NCBI GenBank assembly: GCA_036023115.1
Contig: JAYKKT010000086.1
Span: 16,383,501-16,447,500 of the forward strand
Length of the DNA: 64,000 bases
Direction of reading: 5' to 3'
Origin: Brasenia schreberi
Taxonomy: Eukaryota > Streptophyta > Magnoliopsida > Nymphaeales > Cabombaceae
Positions 24,901 to 35,077 of this stretch are shown one piece after another. The translations under genes were made by a program, and so were the position numbers. The notes below the pieces were generated by a model that saw only the letters and a list, made by a program, of their open reading frames with translations, was not told the DNA's origin and ran no database searches. Every line of letters begins with the position of its first letter. The stretch's first letter is position 1.

Positions 24901-27900
24901 TTCTTTAAAGATAATATTGGGTTACATCAAGGATCAACTTTAAGCCCATACTTATTTATAATGGCGATGGATGAGTTAACAAAACATATTCAAGATGAAG
25001 TACCTTGGTGTATGTTATTTGCAGATGACATTGTATTAGTGGAGGAGTCTAAGGAAAAAGTTAATAGAAAATTGGAACTATGGAGAGAAACATTAGAAAG
25101 CAAAGGCCTCCGACTTAGTAGAACAAAGACAGAATATATGGAATGTAAGTTTGATCATTTGGCTACTTCAGAGGACATAAAAATTAAAATTGGCATACAT
25201 TGCATTCCCCAAAAGGAAAGTTTTAAATACCTAGGGTCAATTTTTCAGAGTGATGGAAGAATTGATTAAGATGTTACACATAGAATTAATGCTGGTTGGT
25301 TAAAATGGAGAGGAGCATCAGGTATTCTTTGTGATAAGAAGATACCATTAAAGTTAAAAGGTAAATATTATAGAGCAACAATTAGGCCTGCCATGTTTTA
25401 TGGTTCTGAGTGTTGGGCAGTTAATCATCAACATGTATAAAAGATGTCTGTGACAGAAATGAACATGTTGAGATGGATGAGTGGTCATACAAGAAAAGAT
25501 CGTATTATGAAAAACTAAATTTGGAAAATGTTAAAAGAGCTAGAGGACGACCACAAAAGTGTTGGAAGGAAACAATAAAGAATGATCTAGCTTATTGTGA
25601 GTTAACTGCTAACATGGCACACGATAGGGATATGTGGAAACAAAGAATCCATGTAGCCGACCCCGTCTATGGCTATCCAACTAGCCGTTGGGGGCATGGG
25701 CCCCCAACGGTTAGTGGTCCTGGGGGCCCTGGCCCTAATGGCCCAGTTGGTCAGGAACGGCCAGGGTCGGGCCCAAATGGCCTCTATTTCTAACACCCCC
25801 CCTCAAACTTACAACTCCATGACCTAAAGTTTGCCAATTAAAGATTGAAATCGAGGAGCAGGTAATGACTTGGTGAACACATCTGCAAGCTGATATTCTG
25901 ATTTTACAAACTATAATATTAAATTGCCTTAGAGATGCTCTTCACGAACATAGTGACAGTCCATCTCTATGTGCTTTGTACGCTCATGAAAGGTATGATT
26001 GTTGGCTATATACATAGCACTTTTGTTGTCGCAGAACATGATTGGAGGAGCTTCCAATTGTATGCCCAAGTCCTGAAGTTAGTTCTGTAGTAGTGTGAGC
26101 CATAGTACGGTACTCGGCTTCGATGGACGAAAGAGACACTTTTGTTGTTACTTACATCTCCATGAGATGAGTGAGTGACCAAGAAATATGCATTAGCCGG
26201 TAGTAGAGTGTCTGTCATTCACATCACCACCCCAATTAGCATCAGTATATGCGAGCAACTGAGATAACGAGGAAGAGGATAGAAAAACTCCCTTAGTTAA
26301 GGTTTGTCGAATATAACGAACAATCCTCATATCAGCACTCATATGCCCTGAGGTGGGTGCATGCTGAAACTGACTTACAGTATGAATGGCATGAGCAATA
26401 TGAGGCCGTGTGATGGTAAGATAGGTGAGTGCTCCAACCATCTGTCTATAAGGTGTACGATCACTCAAAAGTTCACCATCAACTAGACGCATCTTTTGGT
26501 TGATTACATCAAGTGTCTCAACAACTTTATCATCTGTAATACCTGATCTAAGAATAACATCATTAGTAAACTTAGTTTGTGATAAAAAAAAACCTTTATC
26601 ATCACGAGTTACCTCAATGCCAAGAAAATAAGAAAGTTTACCAAGATCCTTCATTTCAAACATATTATCAAGTTCTTGCTTGATTTGCTAGATACTTTTA
26701 TTATCAATACCTATAATAATCATATTATCGACGTAAAGCAAAAGAATAACAATACCTACAGAGGATTTTCTTATAAACAAGGTTGTATCAGTATAACAGA
26801 TAGTAAAACCATGCAGTGTCACGAATTCAGACATTCTAACAAACCAAGCCTTAGAAGCTTGTTTGAGACCATATAAAGCTCTTTTGATCTTTAAAACTTG
26901 ATTTCTAGGAAGATTGAGACCCGAAGGAGGCTCCATATATACTTCTTCCTTCAACCAACCATTCAAAAAAGTATTTTTAACATCTAACTGATAGATATTC
27001 CAATGATGAATTGCACATACAGCTATAAGTATTCTAACAGTTGTCATTCTAGCTACAGGAGCAAAGGTCTCTTCATAAACAATTCCATATTCTTGTGAGT
27101 AACCCTTGGCAACCAACCTAGCTTTATAATGATCTAGTGAGCCATCACCATTAGTCTTGACTTTATAGACCCACCGACAACCTATAGTCTTTTTGTTTAA
27201 TGGTCTACAGACAATATCCCAAGTTTGGGCTCTATATAAAGCATTCAACTCTTCGTTCATTGCATGAATCCAGTCTTATGATAATTGGGCTTCTTTAAAG
27301 GTTCTAGGTTCCTTTATGGCTAAAATATTTGTTACTAAAGCTTTATGTCTTGGTGAAAAACTATCATATGAGACAAATCTTTCAAGAGGTCTATAATCAC
27401 GGTTTGACCTTCTAGTAATAGGCACAGATCTCTTATTGTAATGTTGATCAAAAGGTGTAATAGAGTGTTTGGTAATCATATATTCATCAAGATCATTTTC
27501 TTCATGAATTACCTCTTCACCTAAAATATCATTCAAGAAGGAATAGGAGGAATCTTTAAGAGAATTACCATCATCCATGCTTTTAAAAACATATTCATTT
27601 TCAAAAAACCTAACATCTCGTGATACATAAAGCTTATCATTTTTACAATCTCTTTTTGGTTATTCCATATCCTAGAAAGACACATTTTATGGCCCGAGAT
27701 GATAGTTTATCGTCTTTGACAGTATAAACAAAGCATTTACTTCCAAAAACACATAATCTACATTAGTTGGGAAAAACTTTAAAGAGTTTTTCAATAGGAG
27801 ACACATTTTGTAAAACCGAAGTGGGCATCTGATTAATTAAATAGACTGCAATCATAATAGCTTCTGCCCATAAATTTTTAGGAACACCACTTGGTAAAAG

Positions 27901-30900
27901 CAAAGTTCTTGTGGTTTCCAAAATATGTCTATGCTTACGTTCATAAATACCATTTTGTTGAGGAGTCTTAGAGCAAGAAGTTTGATGTATGATTCCAACG
28001 TATTTAAATGGTTTTTAAAATTCTTTGACATAAACTCTCCTCCAGAATCGGATCTAAAAATCTTGATTTCAGAATCAAATTGATTTTTTCCAATATTATG
28101 AAAGATAACAAAATTTTGAAAGACATCGGATTTTGCTTTTAAAAGATATACCCATGTATACTTAGTAAAGTCATCTACAAAAATGACATAATAGGAAATG
28201 CCTCCTTTAGACAAAACAGGTGTCGGACCCCATACATCCGAATGAATTATTTCGAAGGGTCTTATTGTAACATGTGTTTTGTTTGGAAATGAAAGATGTT
28301 GCATTTTATCGAGAACACAATCTTTGCAAGAAAAAGATTCCTTAGATTTCATTCCAAGAGGACATTGATACAATTTTTGAGCATTAAGATGTCTTAGTCT
28401 CTTGTGTTATAAAAGAGCATCATTTGTCAAAACATTAACATATCATATACTATGCAAATAGTCCATAATGTAAAGTCCACCCTCTCTATGGCCACGACCA
28501 ATCACCTTCTTCGAGAGGCAATCCTATACAATACATCCCGTGGATGAAAAGGTTATAACACAATTTTTATCCAAAATTTGGGATACAGAAAGTAAGTTCA
28601 AATTTAATTTTGGAACAACACTAATTTTGGAAACTTAAAATTTTTGTTTTTCAAGTCACCAATTTTATCAACATTTAATTGTGTCACATCCGGAACATAA
28701 ACACATGATAAAGGTTTTTGAACACATGATTTTAAAATATTTTAATTATAAGTCATATGAAATGAGGCACCGGACTCAAGAATCCAAGAAACCATACCTT
28801 GAAATTGGTTGGTTGAAGAAGAACAAACCGCACATATTGTTGCTTTGTCTTTCATTTGAGCTTAAGTCTTTTTATCTTTTTTTCAAGTGCAACGATAGAG
28901 GATGAGGCTTGTTCATCTACTATTGCCACCTTTCTTTTAAACTTTGAGTAATTTGGTCTTATATGTCCGGTCTCTCTACAATGGTGACAAACAATGTCTT
29001 TTCTTCCTTCTTCACTTTTGAAATGAGGAGGTCGGTAAGCCTTCATATTTGCTCTGCGTTTTGATGCGGCCAAGGTGGTGTCTCTTTGAAGTCTTGCTTC
29101 ATTCATTCTTGTTTTCGCTATTTGAAGATCGGTAAGAATCTCTTCTTTTATAGGAAAAGGTTTTCTATGAATGAGAAGATTATCTTACCCCTTCAAATTC
29201 TTCCTAGAGACTTCTTAGAAATTGGTATACAAAATCCTCATTATCTTCACATTGTCTCTCACTAAGACATTGTGTACATTTCTTTTTGTAACCATATAAT
29301 TGATTCCAAACATTGGAGTATTACCCAAAAAATTCGTTTACCCCTTTATCTCCTTTTTTAAGTGAGACCAATTTATCTCTTAATGCCATCCTATGAGCCA
29401 CATCAAATATTCCCATGCTTCTTCAGCGTTGGTGAAATCGGTAAAAGTGTCCCTAGTATGCTCATTTACATTATTCATGAGCACCCATAAAATTGTTCTA
29501 TGACCTTCTTCGTATTCCTCTTTTTGCTCAAGTGTGGCATTGATAAAGGGTTCTACCTTCGAACCACTTTCATAGCCCCATAATTTTTTCAAATATAAAT
29601 AATTTTCCATAGATTTGGCCAATGTCTTATAGTTTGAGGGTGTTAGACGAAAGTTGAATCTCCTTTTCTCATTCATATTTCAAGGAGAAAGAAACTAAAG
29701 AAGTAAACTTACAAAATACGGTCGGCACACTTCCCGAGGTGGTGAACAATATTCTCACGATCGCAAAATGGCTATGATACCATGTAATGAAGACGACGCT
29801 TCAATATAGTTGCGGAAGATCGATGAATGAATATCACCACAATGTAATTATCACGAAACCTTAGAAAATGCTATAACCGAGAGAAACGAGAGAACACCAA
29901 AAGGATAATGAACATAAAGTAAACTTAAATAAATAATATTTATTAATTAGTTAGAAAAGGCTTGAAGTTTACAATGGATTAGAAGGGATATTTATAGAGA
30001 GGAAGAAATGAGAGTGAGTGAGAGAGAATGGAGTAAAGAGGGGGCTGGCTGTGGCCAGCCCCTCCAACGGCTATCCAACTATCCGTTGGAGGCATGAGCC
30101 CCCAACGGCTAGTGGCCCTGGGGGCCCTGGCCCTGATGGCCCAGTTGGCCAGGGCCGGGCCCAAATGGCCCCTATTTCTAACATCCCTTACTCCCTCAAT
30201 TGACTTGCATTGCAAAAAGGGACGTAAAACTGAGTGATCAAAATTTATGATGTCTCTTAGCTTGAATGCCTAAGAAAATAGATCTAAACACTGGGTGTGA
30301 AATAAGGGTGACACGAATTGAACTTGACTGCACTTTAATGTGAACTGTATGAGAGCTTCGGCTGTAGTTAAAAATGAACAAATCCAAGTTGGCAGCTTAA
30401 GGGGCAGGACATGAATATGCATTTTGATCCAGAACATCTCAAACTCCATTAACTTTGTCAACATTCTAAGAGTTTATTTTTTAAGGAGAACTCAGCAACC
30501 AAAGCTGTCAAAAAACCACAGTGATCTAGCCGACTAGAAATCAAGGGATAGGGATTCAAATCAATGCCTTAGCAGCTTCATTTGAAATTCACATCCGACT
30601 TTGAAGTCTCCAAAAATTAGTGTGATACAATCAACATTTTTCACGCGAAGAAATTCTCCATAAGAGATTCCACCGAACACTCCCACAACCTAGAACTTCT
30701 TGTGCAGCTCCCAAGAAGATATTTGACCACTTCTAACCCTACAAACAAAAGGATAAAATGCAAAAGAACCTAATTTGTATATACCAAATCACAAGGTCTA
30801 CGCGCACTAAGCTTAGCACCTAAAGCAAACAGCTGCATACCGAGTTCCCTTTCAAATCACATACTAACTATCTAATTCAGTTCACAAACTGAACTTTGTA

Positions 30901-31582
30901 GGTAAGAATGCAAGGTCAGAAGCAAATGCATAAGAGCCTACTCATGAACTAAACATCAGAGTATGAATCCATCAGGGTTCCTGTCCCGACTTCATCAATC
31001 AACTTATATCCACTTTCTGATTGCCAAACGACGAAGAACAAATTTCTTGAGAAAATAAGTAACAGAACATCGTTCAGGTTCTCATTTGAGAACCTTTCAT
31101 AAATACAGCCCAGATCACCACACCAACAAGCATTGCACTTGAAAAGATTAAACGAAATGTATGAAGGCGATCTGCATAGATCTATACTCTACATTTTCAA
31201 ACATCAACTTAGAAGATGAGACTACATCCCCAGCCAAATCTAGAAAAGAATAGAAGTGTTTTAACTAGGTAAGTACGGATCAAATGGATTGAAGAAGGAA
31301 CTCACCACGCATTGCTGAACCTGAGACTGGAATTGAAAGAGCCTCAGAACGCTTCTCTCCCTCAGCTCCTGACTCTTTGATCCTGGCACAGCAACCAACA
31401 AAGAGGGTAATGAAGAGAAACAAATTAAGGTGAGAAAATATAGAATAAGAAAAGGATAGGAGAAAAGAAAAGGGCAAAAGTTTACGAGTGTACGAGAATT
31501 GAATCGCGAAAACCAAAAGGGAGAAAGATAGGACAATGAAGAGGAACAAGACGACGGTGGGGCGTCGGTGGAGAGGCTTCAT
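9460..31582 (-). CDS. Sialyltransferase-like protein (GT29 family), 11 exons, 465 aa
   Basis: Golgi type II glycosyltransferase-fold protein of the plant sialyltransferase-like family (Arabidopsis MGP2/SIA group, rice STLP; linked to pollen germination and tube growth). Exons on the minus strand: 31582-31486, 31382-31306, 20543-20457, 20369-20292, 20216-20125, 20024-19823, 19195-19105, 18418-18360, 10257-10109, 10031-9950, 9843-9460. All junctions are GT-AG and keep frame. Residues 9-27 form a signal anchor. Sialylmotif L starts at [11 protein letters not shown] (Cys177). Motif S is [20 protein letters not shown] (Cys294, the expected disulfide partner). HNPL lies at about 322, and the HX4E of motif VS is HYVQME at 435-440. 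All key motifs are intact, so the protein is probably functional. Plants make little or no sialic acid, so the real substrate is uncertain. Introns 2 (10.8 kb) and 8 (8.1 kb) are mostly transposons. A 33-bp CT run follows the exon-10 donor in the 106-bp last intron. Confidence 0.9.
10521..11863. mobile_element. Non-autonomous hAT-like DNA element in intron 8
   Basis: The 8-bp direct repeat GCTCTGAC occurs at 10513-10520 and 11864-11871. The block between starts CTATCTCACA and ends with the complement of CTATGTCACA (9 of 10 matching). Just inside the ends are repeated GGGTGCGG words (left, 10531-10580) and complementary GTGCGACATCGACA-type words (right, 11790-11830). Subterminal repeats and 8-bp duplications are typical of hAT elements. 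No transposase frame was found. The middle (10720-11580) resembles captured anonymous sequence. The short terminal repeat keeps confidence moderate. Confidence 0.5.
12673..13918. mobile_element. hAT-like non-autonomous element inside the LINE
   Basis: The element starts CAGTGTTGTTCG and ends with the complement of TAGTGTTATCTG. It is flanked by GTCTTAAA (12665-12672) and GTCTTAAC (13919-13926), an 8-bp target duplication with one change. Removing it restores the LINE word ACTTGTCTTAACCTACG seen in other copies. Both ends carry clustered ATCGTATCG / CGATACGATA words, the subterminal repeats typical of hAT transposons. The interior is AT-rich and has no transposase frame. Confidence 0.82.
14641..14864. 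repeat. 112-bp tandem duplication inside the LINE
   Basis: The segment starting AAGCTTCTTTTTGTGCC at 14641 recurs from 14753 with few changes. It covers the linker upstream of the RT and occurs only once in the other LINE copies. Confidence 0.9.
15091..17760. repeat. Three tandem 890-bp copies of the LINE leader plus endonuclease
   Basis: The word ATCAATTTATGATAAGCC recurs at 15091, 15981 and 16871, giving an exact period of 890. Each unit runs from within the endonuclease to the leader and ends CATGGTATA. Units 2 and 3 are nearly identical and share changes absent from unit 1, for example TTTATATAAATTCCTTTA where unit 1 has TTTCCATGAATACC. This suggests a first duplication, divergence, and then duplication of unit 2. 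The final unit leads into the normal 5' end. Confidence 0.95.
21653..22243. repeat. Two tandem copies (period 303 bp) of an unidentified sequence
   Basis: AATGCCATTGAGATC starts at 21653 and again at 21956, and the copies stay aligned to about 22243 with a few percent difference. On the minus strand each copy has a 74-codon frame with the same ends. The differences are mostly amino-acid changing, which argues against a selected protein. The block lies between the broken copia LTR and the plus-strand LINE. I cannot assign it to a family. Confidence 0.85.
22521..25668 (+). mobile_element. RTE LINE inside the copia 3' LTR, 3' end lost
   Basis: Full leader (from about 22526, AACTCCGCCCATGTAAGGG), endonuclease pieces (GGDLNGHVG around 23320) and RT pieces ([29 protein letters not shown] between 24475 and 25269) are present. 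The frames are broken by several stops and indels, including a 33-bp duplication near 24320-24372 and a deletion of about 125 bp near 25500. At GACCCCGTCT (ending about 25668) the element stops short of its tail and joins copia LTR sequence directly. About 110 bp of LTR is also missing there, so the junction is a deletion scar and no target duplication is expected. Confidence 0.88.
26006..29676 (-). pseudogene. Copia gag-pol polyprotein, decayed
   Basis: The minus-strand pieces, in order, are as follows. Gag N-terminus from 29676 ([12 protein letters not shown]). Zinc knuckle at about 29010-28950, CHHCRETGH then PNY, where the last Cys is replaced. Integrase 28373-27852 ([28 protein letters not shown]). 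RT 27260-26688 ([39 protein letters not shown]). RNase H 26663-26006 ([16 protein letters not shown]). The RT active-site box reads YVDN instead of YVDD, and frames shift several times. The element cannot be autonomous. Confidence 0.92.
29783..30183 (-). repeat. Copia 5' LTR (401 bp)
   Basis: On the minus strand it begins TGTTAGAAATAGGGGCC and ends CTTCATTACA. A TATAAATA box is present (complement at 29989-29996). The sequence is GC-rich at its start (TGGGCCCGGCCCTGGCC). The same start is seen at 25795 and the same end at 21362-21400. Confidence 0.92.
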
Positions 31583-31615
31583 TGTGGCCGCGTCGCAGAA
31601 TACGGTTCCCCGACT

Positions 31616-31617
<2 letters not shown>

Positions 31618-31661
<44 letters not shown>
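31618..31661. repeat. (GA)n microsatellite in the 5' leader of the sialyltransferase-like gene
   Basis: A run of about 22 GA units lies 36 bp upstream of the start codon at 31582 and would read as (CT)n in the minus-strand transcript. Such leader CT runs are common in plant genes and often lie near the transcription start. Confidence 0.9.
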
Positions 31662-31664
<3 letters not shown>

Positions 31665-31794
31665 TATACAAGATCCGAATCGTTCGATCAGATTTGTCAA
31701 GCGAATCGACTGGTGGACGCAGCTAGCGGTATCAGTATACACTGTAGTGTGAGTACGTGCTTCCGGACGGAGGTCGATGTATTAAACTATTGGG

Positions 31795-32423
31795 TTCGAC
31801 GGTGAACTCGGATTCGGATTCAGAATTAGATATGAAGTTCCGCACTGAACTGGGATTTGGCTGGCTAATCAGATAGTATGCCTAAATTACGTTGTAAATC
31901 CCAGTAGAGCTGCGTATTTTCTATCTTCATAGGGTGCTATGTTGCTAAGCTCACCCAACTAGGAGTGGCTGGCTAATTGGTAGAGGATTCAGATTTTAGT
32001 TCAGTCATATGAGGTCCAACTAAAAACAAGTTGACCCATACCTGACCCAATTTTTTGGTTTAGGTCCAACACAACTAAAAGATTTAGTACATATGATACA
32101 ATGCTAAGTAGAAAAGTACAATGATATTTTTAATTCAAATCTTTACGATTAATTATATCAATTGAACACGAGATGTTTATACAAAATTATGCATTGAAAA
32201 ATATTTACAATATAATATATATATATATATACCGGACCCAATTTTTTTGTTGAGGTCGATTTTTTAGACTTGGGTGTGACCTGACGGTTGACCCAGCTAA
32301 ACCCCGTAGTGTAATGTAGGATTAAAGATATGAATCAAAGTAATGACCTGCCACCACCTATTTACATCTGTACATTATATATAACTACATGTGTATAATA
32401 TACTTATTGCATGTATGTGTAAT

Positions 32424-32465
<42 letters not shown>

Positions 32466-32755
32466 TTGGATTCGAAGGTGAACTCATATGGATTCAGGAT
32501 TAGATAGAAAGTTTCACACTGAACTGGAGTACCAGATAGTTATGCATAAATTACGTTGTAAATCCCAGCACAGCTGGGTAATTCTGTCTTCATTTGGTGC
32601 TATGTTGCTAAGCTCACCCAATTAGGGTGGCTAATTGGTCGAGGATTTGGATTTTGGTTCAGTAACATTACATCCAGGTTAAAACAGGTTGACCAGACCC
32701 GGGCACGACCTTTGTTGGGTTTGGGTCGGGCCCGGTTAAACCCAGCCACAACCAT
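31795..32755. repeat. Duplicated block upstream of the sialyltransferase-like gene
   Basis: The interval about 31795-32075 recurs as about 32465-32755. Shared words include TAAATTACGTTGTAAATCCC (31883 and 32550 regions) and GGTGCTATGTTGCTAAGCTC. The copies differ by point changes and small indels. Between them are AT-rich DNA and a (CA)n(TA)n microsatellite (about 32408-32464). No coding content was seen from 31583 to 33385. Confidence 0.85.
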
Positions 32756-33385
32756 AAACCGGCAATATCCCACTGGATTTCCCCCCTAACTACCCCTTTC
32801 TTCTCTAGTTGCCTTCATCACCATTGAGAGAACTGCCTAAGCTGACTTCGGCCACCACCGGAATCACCCAACTCTCTGCCGTCGAAAACCAAGCAGCACC
32901 GCACCCGCCAACTCCCCTGTCTTCTTCTCCTCTTGGCTAAATCCCTAACCCCTTTTCTGCATTTTCCCCTTCACCAGAACTATCGTTTCCTCCCTTCAAC
33001 TTAAAACCATTTTGGATCCCCGTAGTCAGATCCGATCTAACCCCATTAAACCCATTTCAACTCATTAACCCAAAGGACCCCATTTTCCCCTTTTCAGATC
33101 TCGAACTAGACCCCTTCTCGTCCAAACCCGATTCATTTCCTTAGTCCAAAAAAAACATTCTAGGTTGGATCCAAGTGAGTTCAACCAAAACCCAAATTCC
33201 AAATCCATCTTAAGTTCCATGACCCAAAACCCTATATCCAACTTCAAGTCACACAAACTCAGTTGCAGCAGAGACACGAACAATTGGTGATACAGGTTGG
33301 GTCCTTGCAAGTGCGGCAAGCCTAGACTCCAACAGATCCAGAAGCAGTCCAACCTCAGGAGCTGAGTTTGATCTAGCCTGTAGGT

Positions 33386-34525
33386 GTGCATGATACGGCA
33401 CGTAGTTCTAACCACGTATGTTTGAAATTAAAAGTTCTTGAACCACGCCGTTTGGGGGTTCGTGATAGAAAGTTATTAGAGAACTTTCTTTGGGACTTAG
33501 AGAGGTACTTGAACATATCTCAAGAAGTCGACGATAGCTGTGTGTTGGTGGCTACGTTATTTCTAAAGGACGATACAAAGGTTTGGTGGCACGCTAGAGA
33601 GATTGCAACCACTAGTGGAGGTGTCGCTCTCTCTATCACTTGGGATGAGTTCCAAACTGAGTTGGGAGGTCAGTTCACGCCCACGAACAGTGATTGTAGG
33701 ACTCGGGAGCTTTTCTCCAAACTCAAACAAATAGAGTCTCTACATGAGTATATGCAGAAATTCAGTTTGTTGTTGTTTGATATTCGTAATATGATCGAGG
33801 ATAACAAAATATTTTATTTCGAGCAACGAGTCCAACCGTGGACTCAAGTAGAGCTGAGGAGGAGAAGTCCCGCAATAGTCTTGGAGGCTATTGTAGTCGC
33901 AGAGTCAACTGTCGACCTTAGAAGTGCACAAGAGAGTGGTGAGAGAACTAAGGGAAAGAAATGGGGCAAGACGACTAAAAACCATCGAAAGAACGGTAAG
34001 GAGCTGGAGAAGAGTGTGACAAAGGCGACATCTTCTACGGGGAGAAATGAAGGCAAGGGAGTGGGGACATGCTATATATTGAGTGGGCCGCATCTCATGC
34101 AAAATTATCGCAAGAAAGATAAGTTAGCTGCCTTGGAGTTGAGGGAGCAAATTAAGGTCGAGGAAGTGACTGATGCACCGGTGGATGAGGTGATCCATCT
34201 CACGCAGTTCCAGCTCCTCAATACTCTAAGTTGTGAGGGTTCAAAGCGAGCCCTAAGCTTTGTGAAAATGCAAATGGGCCGACATACCATTCGAGCATTG
34301 GTAGACTCAGGGGTGAGTCATTCTTTGATTTCGCCACAAGTTACCAGGACAATGGGGTTGAAGGTGACACCATCCACTACACAATTGAAGCTTGTGAATG
34401 CCGCCGTGAGTACATGGGGTTGCAAGTTGAGGGTTGGACTGTGGATGGGGGTAATGGATCTAACAGTAGCAACCATAGATGAATACTTGATGATTCTTGG
34501 GTGTAACTTTATGGTAGTTGCATAG
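33386..34525 (+). CDS. Ty3/gypsy-type gag plus aspartic protease fragment
   Basis: The 379-codon frame contains the retrotransposon gag domain (residues about 25-140: FLWDLERYLN, VATLFLKDDTKVWWH, LGGQFTPTN). A degenerate zinc knuckle follows at about 230 (CYILSGPHLMQNY, with two of the four ligands lost). An aspartic-protease core IRALVDSGVSHSLIS lies at about 305-320, with DSG where gypsy proteases usually have D-T/S-G. The frame ends in MILGCNFMVVA. No RT, RNase H or integrase follows, so this is a gag-protease remnant or a shortened non-autonomous element. The Met used is only the first in frame. Confidence 0.8.
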   Translation: MHDTARSSNHVCLKLKVLEPRRLGVRDRKLLENFLWDLERYLNISQEVDDSCVLVATLFLKDDTKVWWHAREIATTSGGVALSITWDEFQTELGGQFTPTNSDCRTRELFSKLKQIESLHEYMQKFSLLLFDIRNMIEDNKIFYFEQRVQPWTQVELRRRSPAIVLEAIVVAESTVDLRSAQESGERTKGKKWGKTTKNHRKNGKELEKSVTKATSSTGRNEGKGVGTCYILSGPHLMQNYRKKDKLAALELREQIKVEEVTDAPVDEVIHLTQFQLLNTLSCEGSKRALSFVKMQMGRHTIRALVDSGVSHSLISPQVTRTMGLKVTPSTTQLKLVNAAVSTWGCKLRVGLWMGVMDLTVATIDEYLMILGCNFMVVA

Positions 34526-35077
34526 GCGATAATAGTGTCACACCTTTGAGGGTTGGTCATCATGCGCGAGAGTCAGTCAAGGTTTGTCTCGTGTGTGGAT
34601 CCAGGCAAGGCACTTGCAACATTGACCTGCAACATTGACGTGTGTTGCACCTAACGAGTGAGAGACTGGTGAGTGGGCCAAAAGACACCAGGGGTGGGAG
34701 GTCATCAAGGAGGGATAAGACCAAGCGTCGGGTCAGGGCAGGAGTGCCAGCCACATAGAGTAAACCCCCTTAGGCAGGGAGGTTTACGACATACCGTTAA
34801 CACCAGTCGTCATGCACCAGAGCTAGCACTAGGGCAGTGTCGCAGGGGGTGGGTGGCCAGCGCCAGTTTAGGGCTGATGAGGAGGTTTTTTCCGGGTGAG
34901 GTTCGTGCAAACCGAACAACATCTATCAAAGGTGTTGACATGCCAACAATAGAAATCGAAGGTGGCGGTGGAGTAGATGGCTAAGGACGTGGGAAGTGCT
35001 CAGCCGGGGGAGTGCCTTGGGTGACGCACACGCTCATGAGACCTCGAGGGCGAGGTCCTGCTTGGTCGGGAGAAAGT
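34526..35077 (+). other. Non-coding internal region of the gypsy remnant
   Basis: No pol domains were found. The stretch is GC-rich with short internal repeats (CAACATTGACCTG, CAACATTGACGTG). It ends in GGTCGGGAGAAAGT, a purine-rich tract directly before the LTR start, as expected for a polypurine tract. Confidence 0.5.

Larger units (their letters stand above)
21362..30183 (-). mobile_element. Ty1/copia retrotransposon, minus strand, with split 3' LTR, in intron 2
   Basis: The element is bounded by the 5-bp duplication TCCCT (21357-21361 and 30184-30188). The 5' LTR is 29783-30183 with TG...CA ends. Beside it, on the minus strand, is the primer-binding site TGGTATCATAGCC, which differs by one base from the usual plant initiator-Met-type site. 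A polypurine tract (GAGGGGGGG on the minus strand, 25796-25804) precedes the 3' LTR. That LTR is broken into 25668-25795 and 21362 to about 21521 by a 4.1-kb insertion containing a repeat block and a LINE. The gene order is gag, integrase, RT, RNase H. Its orientation matches the host gene. Confidence 0.9.
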
